From NCBI GenBank assembly GCA_012730045.1, contig JAAYBR010000110.1, positions 1 through 59,019 of the forward strand: a stretch of DNA of 59,019 nucleotides, given 5' to 3'. Origin of the DNA: Candidatus Hydrogenedentota bacterium. Lineage in GTDB: Bacteria > Hydrogenedentota > Hydrogenedentia > Hydrogenedentales > CAITNO01. The notes under the pieces were generated by a model, which saw only the letters and a program-made list of their open reading frames with translations, was not told the origin of the DNA and searched no databases. A program made the position numbers and the translations under genes. Positions 53,198 to 59,019 of the stretch are shown piece after piece (positions within the stretch are counted from its first letter, which is position 1; each line of letters begins with the position of its first letter).

Positions 53198-54097
53198 ATG
53201 AAGAAGATTTCGATTGGAACGTGGGCGTACACGATTGGGCCGTATGCGGACAATCCGGTGCCGTGGGACGAGGTGGTGACCAAGCTCGCCGCGCTGCGTT
53301 TTGACGGCCTGGAGCTGGGCGGCTTCGGCATCCACCCGCACCCGGACAACCTCCCGACCCGCGAGGGCCGCCGCGAGTGCGCGCAGAAGGTCCGCGACGC
53401 GGGCCTGGAGTTCTCGGGACTCGCGGCGAACCTCTGGGGCGAGCATCTGCTGGACACGGCGGACAACGCCGCCTATCTCGCCGAGTTCCGCAAGAACCTG
53501 GCCTTCTGCGCGGACATGGGCATCCCCGGCATCCGCGTGGACGCCGTGCAGCCGCCGACGATCTTTGACACGGTGGACTACGCCACCGCCCGCGACCGCG
53601 CCGTGCGCACCTGGCGCCAGTGCGCGAAGGACGCCGCCGACGAGGGCGTCTATGTCACCTGGGAGTTCGAGCCGGGCTTCGCCTTCAACAAGCCGTCGGA
53701 CATCATCGGCATCGTGGAGGAGGTCGGCCACCCGAACTTCGGGATCATGTACGACACCTGCCACGCCCACATGGTCGCCGCCGTCGGCGCGCGCCAGCCC
53801 GGCGAGAAGGAGACGCTGCCCGGCGGCGCCCTGGAACTCGCCCGGAAACTGCGCGGCAAGATCAACCACCTGCACCTGATCGACTCCGACGGCACCCTGC
53901 ACGACGAGGACACGAGCACGCACGCCCCCTTCGGCGGCGGCGTCCTCGACTACGACGTCCTCATCCCGGAACTGCTCCAGTCGGGCGTGCCGCACGACTG
54001 GTGGACCATTGACCTGTGCCACTGGCCCGACGCGTGGGCGGTGACCGCGCAGTGCAAGCGGGCCATTGACGAGCTCAACCGGAAATTCGCCTCCTGA
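53198..54097 (+). CDS. Sugar phosphate isomerase/epimerase (xylose isomerase-like TIM barrel)
   Basis: A 299-residue cytoplasmic enzyme of the IolE/AP endonuclease 2 superfamily: [16 protein letters not shown] at the N-terminus, [10 protein letters not shown], metal ligands in [11 protein letters not shown] (Glu), [11 protein letters not shown] (Asp, His), [11 protein letters not shown] (His) and the C-terminal WTIDLCHW. Members isomerise or dehydrate keto-sugars and inosose. First gene of a three-gene operon with a dehydrogenase and a cupin isomerase, so it most likely acts on the oxidised product of the next enzyme. AGGAG lies 10 bases upstream of the ATG. Confidence 0.9.
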   Translation: MKKISIGTWAYTIGPYADNPVPWDEVVTKLAALRFDGLELGGFGIHPHPDNLPTREGRRECAQKVRDAGLEFSGLAANLWGEHLLDTADNAAYLAEFRKNLAFCADMGIPGIRVDAVQPPTIFDTVDYATARDRAVRTWRQCAKDAADEGVYVTWEFEPGFAFNKPSDIIGIVEEVGHPNFGIMYDTCHAHMVAAVGARQPGEKETLPGGALELARKLRGKINHLHLIDSDGTLHDEDTSTHAPFGGGVLDYDVLIPELLQSGVPHDWWTIDLCHWPDAWAVTAQCKRAIDELNRKFAS

Positions 54098-54119
54098 GGG
54101 GGGCGGGGAGAACCGAACC

Positions 54120-55259
54120 ATGAAGAAACTGAACATCGGGCTCATCGGCTACGGATTCATGGGCCGCGCCCACTCGAACGCCTACCTGAAGGTGAACCGC
54201 TTCTACGACCTGGAGTACCAGCCGGTGCTCAAGGCCGTCTGCGCCCGCAGCGCGGACAAGGTGAGGGCCTTCGCCGACAACTGGGGCTGGGAAAGCGTCG
54301 AGACCGACTGGCGGAAACTGGTCGGGCGCGACGACATTGACGCCATTGACATCGGCAGCCCCAACAACACCCACCGCGACATCGTCCTGGCCGCCGCCAA
54401 GGCCGGCAAGATGATCCTCTGCGAGAAGCCCCTGGCCATGAGCGCCGCCGAGGGCCTCGAGATGACCGAGGCCGTCGAAAAGGCCGGCGTCCCCAACATG
54501 GTGTGGTTCAACTACCGCCGCGTCCCCGCCATCACCCTCGCCAAGCAGTTCATGGACGAGGGCCGGCTGGGCCGCGTCTTCCACTACCGCGCCAAGTACC
54601 TCCAGGACTGGACCATCAGCCCCGACCTTCCCCAGGGCGGCGCGTCCCTCTGGCGCCTCGACGCCGACGTGGCCGGCAGCGGCGTCACGGGCGACCTCCT
54701 CGCCCACAGCATTGACACCGCCATCTGGCTCATCGGCGGCGTGGACCGCGTCTGCGCCATGACCGAGACCTTCATCAAGGAGCGCCCCCTCCAGGACGAC
54801 CCCGGCACCGTCAAGTCCGTCACCATTGACGACGCCTGCGCCTTCCTCGCGCGCTTCAAGAACGGCGCCCTCGCCACCTTCGAGTCCACCCGCTACGCCC
54901 GCGGCCGCAAGAACCAGAACACCTTCGAGGTCAACGGCGAGCTCGGCTCCCTCTACTTCGACCTCGAGGACGCCCACCAGCTCCAGTACTTCGACCACCG
55001 CAACGACTCGCAGTCCCGCGGATGGCGCACCATCCTTGTCACGGACTCCGACCACCCCTACATGGGCCACTGGTGGGTCCCCGGATGCGTCATCGGCTAC
55101 GAGCACACCTTCATCAACGCCCTCGCCGACTTCCTCGGCGGGCTGGCGTCCGGCGTGCCCGTGCGCCCCAACTTCCGCGACGCCCTCGAGACGCAGTACG
55201 TCTGCGACGCCGTTCTCGACTCCGCGAAAACCGAAACCTGGAAAACCGTCGGCGCCTGA
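54120..55259 (+). CDS. Cytoplasmic Gfo/Idh/MocA-family oxidoreductase
   Basis: A 379-residue NAD(P)-dependent sugar or inositol dehydrogenase. It lacks a signal, unlike the two other copies here. The Rossmann loop is [17 protein letters not shown] (about residues 5-20). The active-site Lys is in LCEKPLAM (about 103), and the catalytic [16 protein letters not shown] segment carries Asp and His. The ATG at 54120 lies 22 bp after the isomerase stop with GGGGAG upstream. It probably oxidises a sugar for the neighbouring isomerases. Confidence 0.93.
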   Translation: MKKLNIGLIGYGFMGRAHSNAYLKVNRFYDLEYQPVLKAVCARSADKVRAFADNWGWESVETDWRKLVGRDDIDAIDIGSPNNTHRDIVLAAAKAGKMILCEKPLAMSAAEGLEMTEAVEKAGVPNMVWFNYRRVPAITLAKQFMDEGRLGRVFHYRAKYLQDWTISPDLPQGGASLWRLDADVAGSGVTGDLLAHSIDTAIWLIGGVDRVCAMTETFIKERPLQDDPGTVKSVTIDDACAFLARFKNGALATFESTRYARGRKNQNTFEVNGELGSLYFDLEDAHQLQYFDHRNDSQSRGWRTILVTDSDHPYMGHWWVPGCVIGYEHTFINALADFLGGLASGVPVRPNFRDALETQYVCDAVLDSAKTETWKTVGA

Positions 55260-55281
55260 CGCCGCGAAAGGGAACCCCGAC

Positions 55282-56499
55282 ATGAGCACCAAGAACCTGG
55301 CGGAAATGGCACTGGAACAGGGGAGGGGCGTCGTCCGCCTCGCCCCCGCGTGGGTGCCCCGGTCCTTCTGCGTCCCCGGACGCCGCATCAAGCTGCACCC
55401 GGACGACTACTACGCCCTCGGCGGCGTGCGCGGCGGCATTGACGAGCGCTGGTTCTCGTCCACCACCCCCGCCGACAACGGCCCCCTCACCAGCCCCAAC
55501 GAGGGCCTCAGCTTCATCGTGTTCGGAGACGGCGGCGAGACGAAACAGGTCCTCCTGCGCGACGCCGTCGCGGACCTCAAGGGCGCTCTCATCGGCGGCC
55601 GCATCTGGGACGAGTACGGCCGCTGGCCCATGTACTCGAAGTTCTTCGACAACAAGGGCGCGCTCCCGCACCACATCCACCACGACGACGACCACGCCGC
55701 GAAGGTCGGCCAGCTCGGAAAGCCCGAGGCCTACTTCTTCCCCACCCAGCTCAACAACCACGGCGGCGACTTCCCCTACACCTTCTTCGGCATCCAGCCC
55801 GGCGTCTCGAAGGACCAGGTCCGCCAGGCCCTCAAGGACTTCATCAAGGGCGACAACAAGCTCACCAACCTCTCCCAGGCCTTCCGCCTCGAGCCCGGCA
55901 CCGGCTGGGACGTCCCCCCCGGCGTCCTCCACGCCCCCGGCAGCCTCTGCACCTACGAGCCCCAGAAGGCCTCCGACGTCTTCGCCATGTACCAGTCCCT
56001 CACGGGCGACCAGATCGTCTCCGAGGAGCTGCTCTGGAAGGACACCCCCGGCGAGCGCAAGGGCGACGTGGACTACCTCGTCGAGGTCATTGACTGGGAG
56101 ATGAACACCGACCCCAATTTCGCCGCCAAGCGCTTCATGCGCCCCGTGCCCGTGAAGCCGATGGAGGAGATGAAGGCCGCCGGGTACGTGGACCTGTGGA
56201 TCTGCTACAAGTCCGACGCCTTCAGCGCCAAGGAGCTCACCATCCTCCCCGGCGCCACGGTCACCGTCCGCGACGCCGCCGCCTACGGCTGCATCGTCCT
56301 CCAGGGACACGGCACCATGGGCGCCTGGGACATCGAGTCCCCCGCCCTCATCCGCTTCGGACAGCTCACCCACGACGAGTTCTTCGTCTCCGAGAGCGCC
56401 GCAAAGGAGGGCGTCGTCATCACCAACCCCAGCAAGACCGACCCCATCGTCATGCTCAAGCACTTCGGCCCCGGCAACCCCGACCTCGTGCTCCAGTAA
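55282..56499 (+). CDS. Class I mannose-6-phosphate isomerase-like cupin protein
   Basis: A 405-residue double-cupin protein. The metal site of class I phosphomannose isomerases is visible as PHHIHHDDD with GKPEAYFF (about residues 130-155), and VPPGVLHAPG carries the fourth ligand (about 214). The C-terminal cupin (LTILPGATVTVRDAAAYG, LQGHGTMG) is intact. It interconverts aldose and ketose phosphates or binds a related keto-sugar. Last gene of the operon, 22 bp after the dehydrogenase, followed by a terminator. Confidence 0.88.
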   Translation: MSTKNLAEMALEQGRGVVRLAPAWVPRSFCVPGRRIKLHPDDYYALGGVRGGIDERWFSSTTPADNGPLTSPNEGLSFIVFGDGGETKQVLLRDAVADLKGALIGGRIWDEYGRWPMYSKFFDNKGALPHHIHHDDDHAAKVGQLGKPEAYFFPTQLNNHGGDFPYTFFGIQPGVSKDQVRQALKDFIKGDNKLTNLSQAFRLEPGTGWDVPPGVLHAPGSLCTYEPQKASDVFAMYQSLTGDQIVSEELLWKDTPGERKGDVDYLVEVIDWEMNTDPNFAAKRFMRPVPVKPMEEMKAAGYVDLWICYKSDAFSAKELTILPGATVTVRDAAAYGCIVLQGHGTMGAWDIESPALIRFGQLTHDEFFVSESAAKEGVVITNPSKTDPIVMLKHFGPGNPDLVLQ

Positions 56500-56520
56500 G
56501 ACCCCCAGACAGCCCCCTGA

Positions 56521-56560
56521 AACGGCCCGCGCCCACAAGTGCGGGCCGTTTTCTGTTCTT
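56521..56560 (+). terminator. Rho-independent terminator of the sugar operon
   Basis: A 10-bp perfect stem (AACGGCCCGC / GCGGGCCGTT) with a 10-base loop is followed by TTCTGTTCTT, starting 21 bp after the stop at 56499. Confidence 0.9.
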
Positions 56561-56569
56561 GGGGGGAAA

Positions 56570-56749
56570 CACGGACAGACACGGACCCCCACGGACGGAC
56601 ACGGACAAGGAAGAACAGACCGCCACCCATGACGCCGGCCCGCGCCCCTGGGATCGCCAGGCTCCAGCCTGGCCCCGCGCGCCCAAGCGCGCGCCCGCAG
56701 GGTTTTTCCCGTCCATGTCCGTCCGTGCAAGTCCGTGTCCGTCCGTGCT
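56570..56749. repeat. CACGGA-repeat inverted element enclosing the 29-mer repeat
   Basis: The left arm (56570-56607) holds four CACGGAC elements and the right arm (56711-56749) their complement. Between them lies the 29-mer (56645-56673) that also forms the inverted repeat at 149-254. This composite element fills the 301-bp gap before the 3D-domain gene. No gene seen. Confidence 0.85.
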
Positions 56750-56764
56750 CCCGGCGGAAAACCA

Positions 56765-56793
56765 TTGACATTTTCCCCCACTCCCGGTAGACT
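56765..56793 (+). promoter_or_regulatory. Sigma-70-type promoter giving a leaderless 3D-lipoprotein mRNA
   Basis: TTGACA (56765-56770) and TAGACT (56788-56793) have ideal 17-bp spacing. Only seven bases separate the -10 from the ATG at 56801, so the first transcribed base should be the A of the start codon. No Shine-Dalgarno is present. Confidence 0.7.
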
Positions 56794-56800
56794 GTCCCCC

Positions 56801-57259
56801 ATGAAGCACAACATCTTGTGGTTGTCCGCCTCCTGCATCCTGCTGGCGGCCCTGCTCCTTCTCGGCGGCTGCGCCCGGGGCCCCCGGCCCTCCTCCCGCA
56901 GCAAAGCCTCCGTCCGCGAAATGTCCGTCACCGCCTACTGTTCCTGCAAGAAATGCTGCAACTGGAAGCGCAACTGGCTCTTCCGGCCCGTCGTTGCCTC
57001 CGGCCCCAGCAAGGGCCAGCCCAAAAAAGTCGGCATCACCGCCTCCGGCCGCAAGGCCAAAAAGGGCACCATCGCCGCCGACACCGGCCACTACCCCTTC
57101 GGCACCGTCATGTACATCCCCGGCTACGGCTACGGCCGCGTCGAGGACCGCGGCTCCGCCATGAAGGGCGCGAACAAGATAGACATCTACTTCCCCAGCC
57201 ACAAGAAGGCCCTCGAATGGGGCCGCCGCCGCGCCAACGTCAAGGTCTGGCTGCCGTAG
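56801..57259 (+). CDS. 3D-domain lipoprotein (cell-wall active)
   Basis: A 152-residue lipoprotein with lipobox LLGGC (Cys about residue 24). The mature part is a 3D (three-Asp) domain as in YabE/RpfB-type and MltA-related proteins: VTAYCSCKKCCNW, GITASGRKAKKGTIAAD (first Asp), FGTVMYIPGYGYGRVEDRGSAMKG (second) and KIDIYFPSHKKALEWG (third). The CxCxxCC segment is also usual in 3D proteins. It probably cleaves or binds peptidoglycan strands at the outer membrane. The transcript seems leaderless. Confidence 0.9.
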   Translation: MKHNILWLSASCILLAALLLLGGCARGPRPSSRSKASVREMSVTAYCSCKKCCNWKRNWLFRPVVASGPSKGQPKKVGITASGRKAKKGTIAADTGHYPFGTVMYIPGYGYGRVEDRGSAMKGANKIDIYFPSHKKALEWGRRRANVKVWLP

Positions 57260-57309
57260 GGGCGTCTTCCGCCCCGCTGCTGATGGAGTAAGTCCGCGAG
57301 AACGCCTGC

Positions 57310-57387
57310 ACCGTAGACGCGGCATCCTGCCGCGTTCTTGGGTCTTGCGTTTTCCCGAAGAACGCGGCAGGATGCCGCGTCTACGGT
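57310..57387. repeat. 30-bp perfect inverted repeat
   Basis: Arms 57310-57339 and 57358-57387 are perfectly complementary over 30 bp with an 18-bp loop. It lies in the gap before the terminase gene and could terminate transcription of the lipoprotein gene, though there is no T tract. The sequence makes an in-frame upstream extension of the terminase unlikely. Confidence 0.9.
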
Positions 57388-57434
57388 ACGGCCCCCGCCC
57401 CGTCGAACCCCCACCCCCCGAAAAGGCCCCCCCC

Positions 57435-58847
57435 ATGCCCGCACCCACCGCGCCCCCGCCGCCGCCGTCGCGGGCGGCGTTTGCCCGCGTGTTTCTCTCC
57501 GACCGCCACGGCACCCCGTGGATCGTGCGGCCCTACCAGCGCGCCTCGCTGGAGTCGGACGCGGCGCGCAAGGTCCACTGCGACGGCCGCGACGTGGGCA
57601 AGACCGCCGAGATCGAGATCACCGCGTGTTGGGCCGCCGTCCACCGCCCGGGCACGGAGATGATGATCGCCACGCAGTTTGAGAACCACCTGTCGCCCCT
57701 CATGCACCGCCTGCACCGGCGCTTCACGGGCACCCCGCTCTTCGCCGAACTGCTCGCCGAGTGCCGCCGGAGCCCGTCGTGGAGTTTCCGCTTTGAGAAC
57801 GGCTTCCAGCTCTGGGGCCGCATCGCCGGGCCGCGCGGCGTCAACTTCCAGGGCATGCACGTGGACTGGCAGATCGTGGACGAGGCGCAGGAGATGGCCG
57901 AGACCTCCTGGGCCGAGCTCTTCCAGTCCCTCAACGGCGGCGGCCGCCGCTGGGTCTACGGCGTGCCCAACGGCCTGCGCAACACCTTTTACCGCATGAC
58001 GGAGGACCCCTCCGTCGAGCGCCACCACTGGCCCAGCCTCCTCAACCCGGACTTCACCCCCGAGAAGGACGCCGAGCTCGTCCGGCTCTACGGCGGCCGC
58101 AGCTCCCCCGGCTACCTCCACCGCGTCCTCGGCCTCCACGGCGAGCCTTCCGCCGCCGTCTTCTCCCTGGAGGACTACCTCGCCTGCGTGGACCCGTCCC
58201 TCCGCGCGCCGGACCGCGTCCTGCGCGAGGACGAGCCCTTCGCGCCGCCGCCCCCGCCGGGGCCGGGGGCCTACTACCTCGGCGCGGACCTCGGCTACGC
58301 CCGCGACCCGTCGGAGTTCGTCATCTACCGCGACGCGTCCCCGCACCTCGTGGGCGTGTTCCGCCTGCGGCTCGAGGGGGTCAACTACGCCCGCCAGGAG
58401 TCCGTCCTCCTCGACCTCGACCGCCGCTGGCGCTTCGCCGGCCTCGGCATAGACGCCGGGAACAACGGCCGCGCCGTGGCCCACCGCCTCATGGCCCTCG
58501 GCGGCGACTGGTGCGCACGCGTCCACGCCTACGACTTCGGCGGCGTTCTCGACACCGCCACCCTCCCCGACGGCACCCCCGCCCGCCGCCACACCAAGGA
58601 GTTCATGACCGACCTCCTCCGGCGGCGCATGGCCGAGCGCACCCTCGTCTTCCCGCCCTGCCCCGACCGCGAGGCTGAGTACGCCTCCCACACCTACACC
58701 CTCGGCGCCCGCGGCCGCGTCCTCTTCGACAAGGGCGGCGACCACCTCATAGACGCCGACCGCTGCGCCGTCCTCCGCCACTGGTTCGCCACCGCCGAGG
58801 CCCCCGCGGTGCCTGCCGCGCCCCCGCCCCTCATCATGGGGTTCTAG
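57435..58847 (+). CDS. Phage terminase large subunit-like protein
   Basis: A 470-residue DNA-packaging motor protein. After a Pro-rich start, the ATPase domain has a divergent Walker A, CDGRDVGKTAEIE (about 55-67), and Walker B DWQIVDEAQEMAE (about 145). The nuclease domain begins at YYLGADLGYARDPSEF (about 280), with a later acidic segment GIDAGNNGRAV and LIDADRC near the end that supply metal-binding Asp residues. The frame is intact. No small terminase, portal or capsid gene lies upstream in this window, so it is either the left edge of a prophage that continues beyond 59019 or a solitary remnant. Confidence 0.85.
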   Translation: MPAPTAPPPPPSRAAFARVFLSDRHGTPWIVRPYQRASLESDAARKVHCDGRDVGKTAEIEITACWAAVHRPGTEMMIATQFENHLSPLMHRLHRRFTGTPLFAELLAECRRSPSWSFRFENGFQLWGRIAGPRGVNFQGMHVDWQIVDEAQEMAETSWAELFQSLNGGGRRWVYGVPNGLRNTFYRMTEDPSVERHHWPSLLNPDFTPEKDAELVRLYGGRSSPGYLHRVLGLHGEPSAAVFSLEDYLACVDPSLRAPDRVLREDEPFAPPPPPGPGAYYLGADLGYARDPSEFVIYRDASPHLVGVFRLRLEGVNYARQESVLLDLDRRWRFAGLGIDAGNNGRAVAHRLMALGGDWCARVHAYDFGGVLDTATLPDGTPARRHTKEFMTDLLRRRMAERTLVFPPCPDREAEYASHTYTLGARGRVLFDKGGDHLIDADRCAVLRHWFATAEAPAVPAAPPPLIMGF

Positions 58848-58901
58848 AGCATTGCACGGTTGAAATGCCGTATCGAAAGCAGGATGCCGGGAAGGGGTGT
58901 C

Positions 58902-58934
58902 GAGGTGACACGGGCTTCCAGCCCGTGTCACCTC
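58902..58934. repeat. 15-bp perfect hairpin after the terminase gene
   Basis: Arms GAGGTGACACGGGCT and its complement are separated by 3 bases. It lies 55 bp after the terminase stop without a following T tract. The remaining sequence to 59019 shows no gene. Confidence 0.8.
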
Positions 58935-59019
58935 AGTGTCCGCGCGCGCGGTCCGGGTCCCCCCTTCAGGGGGGGGTGGTTTGCGGGAGCGAACAGGGGG
59001 ATGTTCCGGAGCGGGGGCA

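Noticed and set aside
57345-57434. Upstream extension of the terminase start
   Set aside because: It would translate the right arm of a perfect 30-bp hairpin; the ATG at 57435 opens the plausible protein.

Overview
The window is GC-rich bacterial chromosome with long intergenic gaps. Its gene content includes several Gfo/Idh/MocA dehydrogenases (two with twin-arginine signals), a HEAT-repeat plus DUF1080 protein, a sialate O-acetylesterase-like enzyme, GH2 and GH29 glycosidases, a prepilin of the H-Xn-DG type, a eukaryotic-type kinase and an anaerobe-type orange-protein cluster. This mix fits the Planctomycetes/Lentisphaerae/Candidatus Hydrogenedentes part of the tree. Hydrogenedentes is my best guess, but the assignment is an inference with no marker gene behind it.

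Layout. 0.5-4.1 kb: two tandem paralogous secreted proteins of unknown function. 4.5-8.4 kb: a fused transporter-like/spermidine-synthase-like protein, a GT2 glycosyltransferase and a coupled 49-residue membrane peptide. 8.4-15.1 kb: two lipoproteins, a type II/IV pseudopilin, a FecR/DUF6600-like protein with a huge disordered tail, and a surface protein with a possible C-terminal sorting signal. 15.1-21.2 kb: mnmA, a Ser/Thr kinase with a small membrane protein, and an FtsA-type actin homologue behind a coiled-coil protein. 21.4-26.7 kb: a glycan-degradation operon (GH2-mutarotase fusion, alpha-L-fucosidase, YdjC/ChbG deacetylase) ending in a clear terminator. 26.9-36.3 kb: an HTH-REC regulator, a dehydrogenase/DUF1080 pair, a URO-D/thioredoxin fusion, a sialate esterase and a TPR protein. 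36.7-44.6 kb: a second secreted dehydrogenase, an orphan RbsA-like ATPase, a GT9 glycosyltransferase, tRNA-Ser(GGA), PilT, an EamA transporter and an MBL-fold hydrolase. 44.9-51.6 kb: a tightly overlapping seven-gene cluster of NifX-like proteins, two ferredoxin-containing MinD-like ATPases, a NifU-like scaffold and a DUF5320 protein. It is preceded by a sigma-54 promoter and a PAS-AAA-Fis activator, and resembles the orange-protein (ORP) system of Desulfovibrio. 51.8-56.5 kb: a beta-lactamase-fold hydrolase and a three-gene sugar-oxidation operon with both promoter and terminator visible. 56.8-58.8 kb: a 3D-domain lipoprotein and an orphan phage terminase large subunit.

The most unusual signal lies between the genes. 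Eight arrays of a 9-bp unit (GTCCAT plus a variable triplet, or its complement) occur in 59 kb. Five are built as long inverted repeats. Most end just upstream of a promoter, and one runs into the 3' end of a coding sequence. Several other dispersed palindromic families are present (29-bp, 30-bp and 23-bp arms, a 53-bp tandem repeat, a REP-like element, CACGGA arrays and a ~138-bp repeat in two opposite copies). Some genes appear to start on TTG or GTG behind strong Shine-Dalgarno sites, and a few may be leaderless.
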